DNA from: Parachlamydiales bacterium
GTDB lineage: Bacteria > Chlamydiota > Chlamydiia > Chlamydiales > Parachlamydiaceae
Length of the DNA stretch: 64,000 nucleotides
Assembly (NCBI GenBank): GCA_020051075.1
Contig: JAGVJP010000110.1
Location: forward strand, 1 to 64,000
Reading direction: 5' to 3'
Made by a program: the position numbers and the translations under genes. Position 1 is the stretch's first letter, and each line of letters opens with the position of its first letter. Below the pieces are notes generated by a model. That model ran no database searches. It was not told the DNA's origin and saw only the letters and a program-made list of their open reading frames with translations. Below, piece after piece: positions 9,628-20,770 of this stretch.

Positions 9628-10909
9628 AATTCTTTCTCTAGGATGCCGAACCAATCAATATGAATCTCAAGCCTATCACGACCAACTCGTCGCGATGGGC
9701 TATGAGCCAGCTGCTGACGGGGAGAATGCTGAAGTATGCATCGTCAACACCTGCACAGTGACTGAATCGGCTGACAGCGGAAGCCGCCATGCGATCCGGC
9801 AGCTCGCCAGAGAGAATCAACATTCTAAACTCCTGGTGACAGGTTGTTTTGCTGAACGGCAGCCTAAGGCCGTCGAGCAAATTGAGGGGGTGACTCACGT
9901 CGTCCCCAATCGGGACAAAGAGCAGCTGCTCAACCTGGTCTTCCCTGAAGAAGAGCTTCCAGAATTTTCAATCAAACACTTCGAGGCGCGAACGCGCGCT
10001 TTTGTCAAAGTCCAAGATGGCTGCAACTCTTTCTGCACCTACTGCATCATCCCTTACGTGAGAGGGCGGTCACGTTCTCGCCCTGTCGACGAGATCCTTG
10101 AAGAAATTCGGGGACTCATCTCCAATGGATATAAAGAAGTTGTTCTCACAGGAATCAACATTGGAGATTTCGATGGGGGAGTCGCTGCAGGCGAACAGCC
10201 TGTCAGGCTTGCTGAGCTGGTGCGCCTTGTCGATCAGCTTCCAGGATTGGAGCGGCTCCGCATCTCTTCGATTGATCCTGATGAAATTGATGATGATCTC
10301 GCCGATGCGGTCTTAAACGGAAAAACGACCTGCCCATCGATGCATGTTGTTCTGCAATCTGGCTCTAACGTTGTCCTCAAGCGAATGAATAGAAAATATA
10401 CGCGCCAGATATTCCTGGAAACCGTAGACCGGTTGCGTGCGGCTAATCCTGATTTTACTTTCACCACTGATATCATCGTCGGCTTTCCTGGCGAGACCGA
10501 GGCTGATTTCCTTGAAACGGTTGAAGTGATGCGTCATGTGAAGTTTGCCAAAGTTCATATGTTCCCCTACAGCGATCGTCCACGGACACGGTCGATGCTG
10601 ATGCCCAACAAAGTCCCTGTTGACGTGATGAAAAACAGAAAGCACCAGGTGCTTCAATTAGCGGAGCAATTTTCTTTTGAGCTCCGCTCAACCTATCTCG
10701 GACGGAGAATGAACGTCCTCACTGAAAGTGAAGATGCTGCATCGCCTGGGATGATCGCCGGCCATACCTCCAATTTTTTACCTGTTTCTATAGACAAGGC
10801 GAGGTGCGAATCTAATCAGCTCATTGAAGTTGAAATTGTCGAAAATACCCCTAATGGATTGATTGGACGGGAGATCTCTCCTGAGCTGACCGAGGTTCGT
10901 GATGCATAA
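9587..10909 (+). CDS. mtaB: tRNA (t6A37) methylthiotransferase MtaB
   Basis: Radical SAM enzyme that adds a methylthio group to N6-threonylcarbamoyladenosine at tRNA position 37. The N-terminal UPF0004 domain has CRTNQYESQ, the MtaB-type first cluster motif, plus NTCTVT and VTGCFAER with the other cluster cysteines. The radical SAM motif is CNSFCTYC at residues 146-153. A TRAM-like region follows near the C-terminus (about residues 375-435). The length of 440 is normal. Two in-frame starts are possible, ATG 9587 and ATG 9599; both lie inside the end of the preceding giant gene and neither has a strong ribosome-binding site. The 3' end overlaps the next gene, so the three genes probably form one transcript. 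Confidence 0.93.
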   Translation: MKTEMTEEKKKKFKILSLGCRTNQYESQAYHDQLVAMGYEPAADGENAEVCIVNTCTVTESADSGSRHAIRQLARENQHSKLLVTGCFAERQPKAVEQIEGVTHVVPNRDKEQLLNLVFPEEELPEFSIKHFEARTRAFVKVQDGCNSFCTYCIIPYVRGRSRSRPVDEILEEIRGLISNGYKEVVLTGINIGDFDGGVAAGEQPVRLAELVRLVDQLPGLERLRISSIDPDEIDDDLADAVLNGKTTCPSMHVVLQSGSNVVLKRMNRKYTRQIFLETVDRLRAANPDFTFTTDIIVGFPGETEADFLETVEVMRHVKFAKVHMFPYSDRPRTRSMLMPNKVPVDVMKNRKHQVLQLAEQFSFELRSTYLGRRMNVLTESEDAASPGMIAGHTSNFLPVSIDKARCESNQLIEVEIVENTPNGLIGREISPELTEVRDA

Positions 10910-12020
10910 ACGGATACAAATTGCTGAACGGCTGGCCCCCTTTTCTCATCGTCCAGGAATAGTGGTGATCCTCCCTGGATTGAATATCCAAGCAGAGATT
11001 TTCCCTTGTTTAATTCGGCTCTATAGCATCCACGAAGCCTATCCAATCATGATTAAGGAGTATTTCCTCGATTTTGGTGAGCCGATAGCGCAGTTTACAG
11101 TCTTTCACCATCTCGAAAAGGGGTGGATCAAGGTTGAAGGAAAGATGTCGAAGGGATGGTTCAGATACAAACTCATGAGCAGCCCGACCACTGGCGGCGT
11201 TCAACTTGTTGTCGAATGTTCACCTGAAGGAGGATTTACTATTCAGCATGAAACCCATCGCGTCGTGTTGAATCGCAATGACATCTTCAACATGATCGGC
11301 GATGCTGAAGAATTTCACCTCTTCGAGCCTCCTCATTTTGAACGGCTCTCCTTGGGGAACCATAAGAAGCAAGACTGGGATCTTGTGAACAGAAGGTTGG
11401 ACTTAAAGGAAATTTTCCCCATTTGGCTTCGCCTTGGACAGATGGCTCCGCCCGTCAGCAAATCCTCGTCTTCACTAGGGACGCTGTCATTATTGCAGAA
11501 ATGCGAAGACAATCTATTGTCCGAAGGAGGGGAGAGGGTGGAGCAACCTTGGTTGAACCTCTATCGCGCAGCCTTTCATGGGATCATGGTTCCACGCATC
11601 GAAGATGCCGATTATCAGGGATTTATCCCTTCGGCATCATTAATTCCTGAGGGGATCTCCCCCACAGTGCTATTGACGGAAGGGGCTCGGCTCATTCGGC
11701 AACAATTTATCGATGACCGCCGTCATGCTGGGGGTGCTTTGATGATCTTGCCCCACCTCCTTTCCTCTTTTACCTGCGGCCGCTTCATCGATGTCCCGCT
11801 GGGGGAGTGGGGAGTATTAAGCATGGAGTGGTCGAAGAGAAAGATCCGCCGCTTAGTGATTAAAGCGAAGCAGCAGCAGGAACTCCCATTAAACTTCGGC
11901 TCGCAGGTGCGGAGTTTCCGCTTGCAGAGCAGCCTCGACAAACGAGGTGAACCCCGCCAGTGCCCAGCATCGGTCATAGTGATGCCAGAGCGCGATTATC
12001 TCTTCGATAATTTTCAGTAA
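10899..12020 (+). CDS. Conserved chlamydial-type hypothetical protein upstream of glgB
   Basis: 373 residues counted from GTG 10899; ATG 10902 is an equally likely start. Either overlaps the end of mtaB by 8-11 bases. I recognise no catalytic motif. The product is soluble, mixed alpha/beta by eye, with no signal peptide or membrane segment. In Chlamydia trachomatis, from memory, a hypothetical of similar size (CT865) lies directly before glgB (CT866), so this is probably its orthologue; an alignment would settle it. A link to glycogen metabolism is therefore only contextual, and the 400-base repeat-bearing gap before glgB argues against a shared transcript here. Confidence 0.7.
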   Translation: MMHKRIQIAERLAPFSHRPGIVVILPGLNIQAEIFPCLIRLYSIHEAYPIMIKEYFLDFGEPIAQFTVFHHLEKGWIKVEGKMSKGWFRYKLMSSPTTGGVQLVVECSPEGGFTIQHETHRVVLNRNDIFNMIGDAEEFHLFEPPHFERLSLGNHKKQDWDLVNRRLDLKEIFPIWLRLGQMAPPVSKSSSSLGTLSLLQKCEDNLLSEGGERVEQPWLNLYRAAFHGIMVPRIEDADYQGFIPSASLIPEGISPTVLLTEGARLIRQQFIDDRRHAGGALMILPHLLSSFTCGRFIDVPLGEWGVLSMEWSKRKIRRLVIKAKQQQELPLNFGSQVRSFRLQSSLDKRGEPRQCPASVIVMPERDYLFDNFQ

Positions 12021-12183
12021 ATAACGCCATGTGCGAATTTCTGTTAAAGCTACGTCTGTGTGTGCAGGTCGGTCCATAGCTTTTATTAAACGCAAATGCT
12101 AACACGAATAGCATTTTCCAAAGTAAAATGGCAATTTTGTTGGCACTCTTCACAGATTCTCCCACCTATCTCTTCGTTTCTAA

Positions 12184-12334
12184 TGGACAATATGGACTAT
12201 GGACGGATATGGACTTAACTTATATAGAGATGTTTCTTTTGATTAAGCAATCAAGTTTCCGTCCATATAGTCCATATCCGTCCATATTTGTCCATATTTG
12301 TCCATATAGTCCATATCCGTCCATACAGTCCATA
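12184..12334. repeat. TGGAC-type 9-bp palindromic array, copy 1
   Basis: The left arm holds about four TGGAC units (spacing 7-10), the centre is a unique AT-rich stretch of about 45 bases, and the right arm holds about nine GTCCA units with mostly 9-base spacing (GTCCATATA, GTCCATATC, GTCCATATTT). The arms are mutually complementary, so a long hairpin can form. It occupies the gap between the conserved hypothetical and glgB. Related arrays are at 22064, 34535 and 47455. Confidence 0.9.
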
Positions 12335-12476
12335 CGACTTCCATTTCCTTTATCTCCCTCGCTCTTGACGTTCTTTCTATCTCGTCAAAATTAATCATCA
12401 TGATTATCTCTTTGACATTTTTCTCTGAATGAGAGATTTTCAGGAAAAAAAGAAAACCAAAGATTCGACATCATCT

Positions 12477-14651
12477 ATGACTACCATTATGCAACCTACC
12501 CGCTTTGACCATCGTCAAGAACTTGAGAACATGATCGGAAGGATTCATTATCAACCGCATGACGTGCTCGGCCTTCACGACATTTCCAATGGATTGAAAG
12601 TGATCCGCCTATGGAGGCCGGGAGCCAGCCAGATCTATTTAGAAGTTTTTGGGGAGATTGTCGAAGCGAAGAAAATGCATGAGTGCGGCATTTTTGAGTA
12701 TGTTGTCCCAGCACAAACCACCCCATTCGATTACCGAATCTATCACACCTCCGGTCTTCTTGCACACGATCCCTACACGTATATACCGACCTTTGGCGAC
12801 ATCGATCAATATCTGTTCAACAGGGGAACCCACTACCAGCTCTACCAGAGGATGGGAGGGCGTTTGATCAAGCACCAAGGCATCGAAGGGGCTAAGTTTT
12901 CTGTGTGGGCTCCTAATGCAAAAAGCGTTGCCCTCGTCGGCGACTTCAACCATTGGGATGGCCAAGTCAATCCGATGCGGACGTTGGGATATTCCGGGGT
13001 TTGGGAGCTCTTTGTCCCAGATGCGTGGGAGGGGATGAAATATAAATTCGAGATCATCTCTCAACAAGGTGAACTTCGGGTCAAAGCCGACCCCTATGCC
13101 CTCGGAGCTGAGCTTCGTCCTGCGACAGCTTCGATGCTTGTTCATACTGATCGGATGCAATGGCAAGATCAACAATGGATGGAGATGAGAAGCCGTCGCC
13201 GTTTCGACTCGCAGCCAATGACAATATACGAGGTCCATCTAGGATCTTGGAGAAAGCCAGGAGGACAGTTCCTAAATTATCGCGAATTGGCCCATCAGCT
13301 CAGCGACTATTGTTTGGATCTGGGTTTTAATTTTGTTGAACTCCTCCCCATACAAGAACATCCTCTTGACGAGTCGTGGGGATACCAAGTGTCTGGTTTC
13401 TATGCCGTGACGAGTCGTTTTGGAACACATGAAGATTTCAAATATTTCGTTAATTTCCTCCACGAAAAAGGGATCGGCATTATCTTAGACTGGGTGCCAG
13501 GGCATTTCCCAACCGATGACTTCTCGTTAAGCCGTTTTGACGGCTCCTCCCTCTATGAACATGCTGATACCAGACAGGGGTACCATCCCCATTGGCATAC
13601 CAATATCTTCAACTTCAGCCGTCATGAAGTTTCTAACTTCTTGATCGGCAACGCCCTTTTCTGGCTCGAAGAGATGCATGTCGATGGACTGCGCGTCGAT
13701 GCTGTCGCTTCCATGCTCTACCTGGACTATGGACGCGAAGATGGCGAATGGATTCCGAACATCTATGGCGGCAAAGAGAACTTGCAGGCGATCGAATTTT
13801 TTAAACACCTCAATTCGATTGTTCATACCCGCTGTCCCGGTGCTCTCATGATCGCTGAAGAGTCGACAGCATTTTTAGGGGTGACCCATCCGATCGACCA
13901 GGGGGGGCTTGGATTCGACCTCAAATGGAATATGGGGTGGATGAACGATACGCTCCGCTACTTTTCTACTGACCCTCTTTATCGAAGGCATCACCATCAT
14001 GACTTGACTTTCGGTCTCGTCTATGCCTTCTCAGAGCGCTTCATGCTGGTGTTCTCCCACGACGAAGTTGTCCATGGAAAAAGAAGCCTCCTCTCTAAAA
14101 CACCAGGAGACATGTGGCAGCAGTTTGCCAACTTACGCCTTCTCCTGAGCTATATGATCTGCCAGCCAGGGAAGAAACTCCTCTTCATGGGGGGCGAGTT
14201 CGGACAGTGGAACGAGTGGAACTGCAAAGGTGAACTCGACTGGGTTCTACTTGCCTTCGACACTCACCGCGGCGTCCAGCTGTTGACAAAAGAGTTAAAT
14301 CACTTCTACCTTCAACATCCTGCTCTTTGGGAAAGGGATTTTCATCACTCCACTTTCCAGTGGATAGATTTCGGCGACATGCAAAATAGCGTGGTCAGCT
14401 ATCTGCGCTTAAGCCAGCATGAACGATTGTTGTGCGTGCATAACTGCACTCCCATGTATCATAGTGAGTATGTCCTCCATTTTGGATACTTCGAACATGC
14501 AGAAGAACTTTTCAATACCGACGCAGAAAAGTACGGTGGTTCCGGTAAGACAAACAGACACCCTCATGTGATCCGAGATTCCAATGGCCAGGTCATGGGA
14601 CTGAATATCGCCTTAGCCCCTCTTGCGACGATGATTTTTAAGATCACTTGA
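12477..14651 (+). CDS. glgB: 1,4-alpha-glucan branching enzyme GlgB
   Basis: Introduces alpha-1,6 branches in glycogen. With the start chosen here the protein has 724 residues, as is usual; an in-frame ATG at 12429 would add 16 residues not found in E. coli GlgB as I remember it. An N-terminal CBM48/E-set region (FSVWAPNAKSVALVGDFNHW) precedes a GH13 barrel with DWVPGHFP, the nucleophile Asp in LRVDAVASM (residue 408), the acid/base Glu in MIAEEST (461) and the third Asp in FSHDEVVHGK (529). A C-terminal all-beta domain ends the protein. All catalytic residues are intact. Part of its 3' end is duplicated at 16154-16345. Glycogen genes here also include malQ at 25.8 kb. Confidence 0.95.
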   Translation: MTTIMQPTRFDHRQELENMIGRIHYQPHDVLGLHDISNGLKVIRLWRPGASQIYLEVFGEIVEAKKMHECGIFEYVVPAQTTPFDYRIYHTSGLLAHDPYTYIPTFGDIDQYLFNRGTHYQLYQRMGGRLIKHQGIEGAKFSVWAPNAKSVALVGDFNHWDGQVNPMRTLGYSGVWELFVPDAWEGMKYKFEIISQQGELRVKADPYALGAELRPATASMLVHTDRMQWQDQQWMEMRSRRRFDSQPMTIYEVHLGSWRKPGGQFLNYRELAHQLSDYCLDLGFNFVELLPIQEHPLDESWGYQVSGFYAVTSRFGTHEDFKYFVNFLHEKGIGIILDWVPGHFPTDDFSLSRFDGSSLYEHADTRQGYHPHWHTNIFNFSRHEVSNFLIGNALFWLEEMHVDGLRVDAVASMLYLDYGREDGEWIPNIYGGKENLQAIEFFKHLNSIVHTRCPGALMIAEESTAFLGVTHPIDQGGLGFDLKWNMGWMNDTLRYFSTDPLYRRHHHHDLTFGLVYAFSERFMLVFSHDEVVHGKRSLLSKTPGDMWQQFANLRLLLSYMICQPGKKLLFMGGEFGQWNEWNCKGELDWVLLAFDTHRGVQLLTKELNHFYLQHPALWERDFHHSTFQWIDFGDMQNSVVSYLRLSQHERLLCVHNCTPMYHSEYVLHFGYFEHAEELFNTDAEKYGGSGKTNRHPHVIRDSNGQVMGLNIALAPLATMIFKIT

Positions 14652-14670
14652 GGGACTTACTCTTGGGTCT

Positions 14671-15978
14671 CTATACAATGGGTAAGGGAAATCTAGAAAT
14701 AAGATAAAGAGGATAGTTATAGATATCGCCGTCATGTTTTAGATTCATCGTTGTGGCTCGAATGAGTTTTGAAGGGGAGTATTTTTGGTTGTAGGCAAGA
14801 AGGCTCTTTTTTTTCTGGCTTCCACCTGCTTTCACTTCTAGTGGATAGATCTCATGCTCTTCTTCGATAAGGAAATCAATTTCAGCTACGCCTTCGCTGG
14901 CCCAATAATAGGGTTCTTTCCGTTTTGTTGCGATCAATTCTTGTGCAACGTAATTCTCTGTGAGAGCCCCTTTGAATTCTGTGAACAAGAGATCTCCATC
15001 AATAATGGTATGAGGGGAAAGATTGCTTTGAGCACCGAGCAATCCCACGTCTGCTAAAAAGATTTTGAAAATGTTATTGTCTGCGTAGGCGCTGAGGGGA
15101 AATTTTGGAGACTCTACGAGATAGCTTTTATGGATAAGCCCTGCATCAGAAAGCCACTGGATTGATTCTTCATAATCTCTTCCCCGAGCACTTTTTCGGA
15201 TCGCTGCAAAGATGAATTTTTTATTTTCCTTTGCTAGCTGGCGGTGAATTTGTTTCCAGACTGTCGTGATTTTCATAATCTCATTTGCTGGGGCGTGTTT
15301 GGCGAAATCTTTTTCGTAAGCATTTAATATTTCCAATTGAATTTCTCTGACAACATTCACGCTTTCAGTCTTCGAGTATTCAGCAACGGCCTCTGGCATT
15401 CCTCCAATAAAAAAGTACATTTTTAATAGTTCGATTAATTTTTCGTGCATCGGGTTTGGAATTGGCTCATACGAGTGGTACTCTTCTAGAAATAACCGTG
15501 TTTTCTCTTGTCCTAAGGCTGAGAGAAACTCGAAAAAGGTCAATGGATATAGATGGAGGAAGTTGACTTTTCCAACAGGAAAACCTTTTTCTCCTGCTGT
15601 TTTCACACCTAAAAGTGAACCTGCTGAAACAATGTGAAATTTATTTGCCTCTTCGCAAAAATATTTTAAACTATTAAGTGCTTTTGGGCAGTTTTGAATT
15701 TCATCAAAGATTAACAGGGTGTTGTGTGGTTCGATTTCTATTTCTGTGTGGATACTGATAATTTTTATGAGTTTTTGGGGATCTAAAGTTCCCTCAAAAT
15801 ATTGACTTAACTTTTCATCTTTTTCGAAATTCAGGTAGGCTACTTTTTCGTAGGATGTTTTGCCAAAATGTTTCAAAGAATAGGTTTTTCCGACCTGTCT
15901 CGCTCCGTTTAATATTAATGGTTTGCGTCTTGTCGATCGCTTCCATTTCTCGAGTTGTTGGTAGATGTCTCGTTTCAT
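14671..15978 (-). CDS. AAA+ ATPase with C-terminal DUF4143/nuclease-like domain
   Basis: 435 residues. The P-loop GARQVGKT lies at residues about 25-32 and the Walker B strand LLIFDEIQNC near 88-98. The C-terminal half has the DUF4143 hallmarks: FLADVGLLGA, a YVAQEL segment, then WASEGVAEIDFLIE and IYPLEVKAG, which look like the D/E-x-K core of a PD-(D/E)XK nuclease fold. Such stand-alone ATPases are widespread and often mobile; their substrate is unknown. It converges on glgB with a 19-base gap and is followed, on its upstream side, by hairpin repeats and a glgB fragment, which suggests it was inserted or carried with a duplication here. A remnant of a second gene of this family is at 35930-36064. 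Confidence 0.85.
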   Translation of the reverse strand: MKRDIYQQLEKWKRSTRRKPLILNGARQVGKTYSLKHFGKTSYEKVAYLNFEKDEKLSQYFEGTLDPQKLIKIISIHTEIEIEPHNTLLIFDEIQNCPKALNSLKYFCEEANKFHIVSAGSLLGVKTAGEKGFPVGKVNFLHLYPLTFFEFLSALGQEKTRLFLEEYHSYEPIPNPMHEKLIELLKMYFFIGGMPEAVAEYSKTESVNVVREIQLEILNAYEKDFAKHAPANEIMKITTVWKQIHRQLAKENKKFIFAAIRKSARGRDYEESIQWLSDAGLIHKSYLVESPKFPLSAYADNNIFKIFLADVGLLGAQSNLSPHTIIDGDLLFTEFKGALTENYVAQELIATKRKEPYYWASEGVAEIDFLIEEEHEIYPLEVKAGGSQKKKSLLAYNQKYSPSKLIRATTMNLKHDGDIYNYPLYLISRFPLPIV

Positions 15979-16027
15979 ATCCTCAATTTAGGTGAGTTGT
16001 AGGTAAAAAAGCAACTGATTCCTTCAT

Positions 16028-16138
16028 AAAACGTAGCTGGTTACCACGTTTTTCGTTGGAAAAACGTGGCTGGTTACCACGTTTTTCGTTGGAAAAACGT
16101 GGCTGTTTACCACGTTTTTCATTGGAAAAAAGTGATAG
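16028..16138. repeat. Tandem 33-bp hairpin repeats
   Basis: Three consecutive 33-base units start at 16041, 16074 and 16107, with a partial unit before them. Each contains CCACGTTTTTCGTTGG followed by AAAAACGTGG, an 11-bp stem around a short loop. The third unit is degenerate. A further degenerate copy lies at 16371-16402, so the repeats flank the glgB fragment. Confidence 0.9.
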
Positions 16139-16153
16139 CCCTTAAGTTTTCCT

Positions 16154-16345
16154 TTACGCCTTCTCTTGAGCTATATGATCTGTCAGGCAGGGAAGAAACC
16201 TTTCTACATGGGGAGCGAGTTCGGACAGTGGAACGAATGGAACTGCAAAGGTGAATTCGACTTTGGATACTTCGAACAGGCAGAAGAGCTTTTCAATAGC
16301 GATGCAGAAAGGTATGGCGGCTCCGGTAAGGTGAGCAGATGTTAA
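16154..16345 (+). pseudogene. Internally deleted copy of the glgB 3' region
   Basis: Positions 16154-16260 match glgB 14133-14239 and 16261-16340 match 14481-14560; the 240 bases between are missing, which is exactly 80 codons. The glgB reading frame stays open through the join and stops at TAA 16343-16345. Conserved pieces include EFGQWNEWNCKG and GYFEQAEELFN. Differences include both synonymous and amino-acid changes, so the copy is old or came from a diverged paralogue. There is no start codon or ribosome-binding site for it, and the catalytic residues are absent. Confidence 0.85.
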
Positions 16346-16370
16346 AATCAACTCAAAAACCATTAAAAGG

Positions 16371-16402
16371 CCGTTTATCACGTTTTTCGTTGGAAAAATC
16401 TC
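16371..16402. repeat. Distal degenerate copy of the 33-bp hairpin repeat
   Basis: CACGTTTTTCGTTGGAAAAA recurs here, 26 bases after the glgB fragment, in the same orientation as the array at 16028-16138. Confidence 0.75.
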
Positions 16403-16446
16403 AAGAAGTGAGCTAAAGTTGAGACGTGAATAGTTACCTAACTTAA

Positions 16447-18662
<2,216 letters not shown>

Positions 18663-18780
18663 GCAATTTTTATGCCAACCTCTGTGAACATGAATAGATA
18701 ATACTCTTGTCATTAATCGGAGGTAGGGATAAATTATTTCTATAATGGTCGTTTCTAAACCAATTTTTCAAGGATTTAGT

Positions 18781-19497
18781 ATGTTTCAGAAAACAGCCCT
18801 TTCTTTTTTTCGAAACCACTCTCTGATCACCCATGTCGTTGTTGCTAGCTTATTCGGCGCAACGCTGGTTGGGTGCCGATGTACAGATACGCGCACGCCC
18901 GAAGCCAAGAATGATAAGCAGTCAGAACAAAAAATTGCAGAGGCTGAGGCCTCCAAGCCCTCTTCTGAGCCAGTACATATCTCTGAAGAAGATGCCTCCT
19001 CAAACAGAGGAGAACAGATTGCGCTTGTGGACGAGGTGAAAGCTCGGCCGATCACTGAAGCTTTCAGTAAAATCCAATCGTTACAAGATAGTAAGGTGAA
19101 AGGGACTGTCACATTCACTAAAGTTTCTGGTGGAGTCAGGATTGTTGCGGATGTCGAAGGATTAGCGCCAGGTGAACATGGCTTCCATATTCATGAACAT
19201 GGCTCTTGCGAGGGTGATGGAACGTCTGCTGGCGGACACTACAACCCGACAAACACCAAACATGGCGGCCCTGATGACTTAGAAAGACATGTAGGCGATT
19301 TCGGCAATCTATTAGCTGATGATGAGGGGAAAGCTCACTATGAACGTATAGACAGTGTCATCAGCCTAGAGGGAGAGCAGTCTATCATTGGCAAGTCTTT
19401 AGTGATCCATGCTGACCGAGACGATTTCGTTACTCAGCCTACTGGTAATTCAGGGAAACGGGTTGCCTGCGGACTCATCGAAGCAAGACAGAGATAG
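18781..19497 (+). CDS. sodC: Cu/Zn superoxide dismutase, lipoprotein
   Basis: Converts superoxide to hydrogen peroxide and oxygen in the envelope. The metal motifs are complete: GFHIHEHGSC, GGHYNP, the HxxxxD-type loop HVGDFGNL, VIHADRDD and the closing GNSGKRVACGLI. The N-terminus has a hydrophobic stretch ending in a TLVGC lipobox (Cys about residue 32), so a lipid-anchored periplasmic or outer-membrane form is likely. I chose ATG 18781 because AAGGA precedes it at a good distance; an upstream ATG at 18745 lies in a TATAATG that looks like a -10 box. A charged Glu/Ser/Ala linker of about 60 residues precedes the catalytic domain. Chlamydiaceae lack this enzyme as far as I recall. Confidence 0.92.
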   Translation: MFQKTALSFFRNHSLITHVVVASLFGATLVGCRCTDTRTPEAKNDKQSEQKIAEAEASKPSSEPVHISEEDASSNRGEQIALVDEVKARPITEAFSKIQSLQDSKVKGTVTFTKVSGGVRIVADVEGLAPGEHGFHIHEHGSCEGDGTSAGGHYNPTNTKHGGPDDLERHVGDFGNLLADDEGKAHYERIDSVISLEGEQSIIGKSLVIHADRDDFVTQPTGNSGKRVACGLIEARQR

Positions 19498-19500
19498 TCA

Positions 19501-19716
19501 AGATTGCAAGATAGACAGGATAAATAAAGAACAGGGTGGGCAGGATCGCTTCGCGGCAGGATAGATAAGATAGTAAATTTTGGGAAAATAAAGAGAAAAA
19601 GAAAAGATTTTTTCACTCTTATTTTCCTCCTATCTTGCTTATCCTGCCGCGAAGCGATCCTGCCCATCCTGTTCTTTGCTTATCCTGTCCATCGTTTTCT
19701 TTGCTTATCCTGTCCA
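19501..19716. repeat. AGGATAGGC-type palindromic array, copy 2
   Basis: Same architecture as copy 1: 9-base units, the GGATCGCTTCGCGGCAGG core, an AT-rich centre near 19570-19620 and a complementary right arm with GCCGCGAAGCGATCC. The right end extends into the last codons of the dusC-like gene on the minus strand and supplies its TAA stop. The left end abuts sodC with degenerate units. Confidence 0.92.
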
Positions 19717-20700
19717 TCGTTGTTGTTTTTGGTAAATAGATAATGAAAACTCTAGAAATGATGGAATGTCCGAAAAGTTCGACGTCAAGATTGATTGTCT
19801 ATGCTCGATTAAACGGTCGTTCCCTTTAAATAGGAAACCCATCAGCTGCTTAAGCTTGCTGATTTGACGATTGATCGTCACTTCTGGGGGGAAATCTTGA
19901 ACAAATGTGTTGATGAAATGGATAAAAGATTCCCAGCTTTTCTGAAAGGGCAGGTCTGAAAAATGGGACTTTATCTCCAGAAAAATAAAAGGATTGATGA
20001 CGCTGCCTCGTCCAATCATTAATGCGTCGCATTGGGTTTGGCGGAGCATATCGACCGCATGTTGTACAGTCAAGATGTCTCCATTGCCGACGAGGGGGAT
20101 CGACAGCAGTTCTTTGGCTTCAGCGATGAGATCCCACCGTGCTGGCGGGCCATATCCTTCGGCCTTGGTTCGAGGATGGAGCGTTAAAAATTGGATGCCG
20201 CTGGACTGTGCGGCCAAAAGGTTTTCTTTGAAAAGAGAGGTGTCGTCGAAACCGGAGCGCAATTTCGCTGTGACGGGGACTTCGACGGCGTCAACGATCG
20301 CTTTTGCCACTTTATGCAGATGTTCCGGATCTTTCAATAAGCTTGACCCCGCCCCCCGTCCAGTCACTGTGTTCGATGGACAGCCGCAGTTGAGGTCGAT
20401 CCGAGGAGCGCCCCTGGCAGCAAGCTGACGAGCCATCTCTGCCATGAGGTCGGGATCCGATCCCATGATTTGGGCGGCTTGGGGGATGGGTGCGGTTTCG
20501 TCAGCATGGTATTGTTTTGCAAGGCTTGGAACATGGGCCTTTGCAGGGACGCGGAGGAATTCGGTACAGGCTTCATCGAAGCCTCCAATAGCGGCCATTG
20601 CCCTTCTGAATGCGCGGTCGCCGACACCTTCCATGGGTGCTAAGAGCAAGTAGGGGCAGCCGTGGTGATTTTTGGGGAGTAAGGGTTTAAAATTTTTCAA
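19705..20700 (-). CDS. dusC: tRNA-dihydrouridine synthase, DusC-like
   Basis: FMN- and NADPH-dependent reduction of uridine to dihydrouridine in tRNA. 331 residues forming a TIM barrel: LLLAPMEGVGD near residue 20 and CTEFLRV near 45 resemble the DusC subgroup. DLNCGCPSNTV (about 104-114) carries the catalytic cysteine. VTAKLRSGFDD, LHPRTKAEGY and LVGNGDIL follow, then GRGSVINPF. A short helical C-terminal domain ends the protein. The last codons (TG then TAA) lie inside the AGGATA repeat, so the natural C-terminus may have been changed by the repeat. Subgroup assignment is less sure than family assignment. Confidence 0.88.
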   Translation of the reverse strand: MKNFKPLLPKNHHGCPYLLLAPMEGVGDRAFRRAMAAIGGFDEACTEFLRVPAKAHVPSLAKQYHADETAPIPQAAQIMGSDPDLMAEMARQLAARGAPRIDLNCGCPSNTVTGRGAGSSLLKDPEHLHKVAKAIVDAVEVPVTAKLRSGFDDTSLFKENLLAAQSSGIQFLTLHPRTKAEGYGPPARWDLIAEAKELLSIPLVGNGDILTVQHAVDMLRQTQCDALMIGRGSVINPFIFLEIKSHFSDLPFQKSWESFIHFINTFVQDFPPEVTINRQISKLKQLMGFLFKGNDRLIEHRQSILTSNFSDIPSFLEFSLSIYQKQQRWTG

Positions 20701-20770
20701 GATGCTCTTCCATTGAAACCATTTACAAAATCATTTATGCTTAATTTAAAATTCTATCGGGTCAATCACA

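Noticed and set aside
12128-12394. 88-codon frame with SPYPSI repeats
   Set aside because: It is the TGGAC array read through; no ribosome-binding site and the same array elsewhere is not open.
12639-13238. 199-codon open frame on the minus strand inside glgB
   Set aside because: It lies fully antisense to a well-supported enzyme gene, has no ribosome-binding site and no recognisable protein pattern.
16028-16138. CRISPR-like array of 33-bp repeats
   Set aside because: The repeats are directly tandem with no unique spacers, and no cas genes are present.
18741-18747. ATG at 18745 as the start of sodC
   Set aside because: It is part of a TATAATG that looks like a -10 box, while ATG 18781 has AAGGA before it and begins a proper lipoprotein signal.
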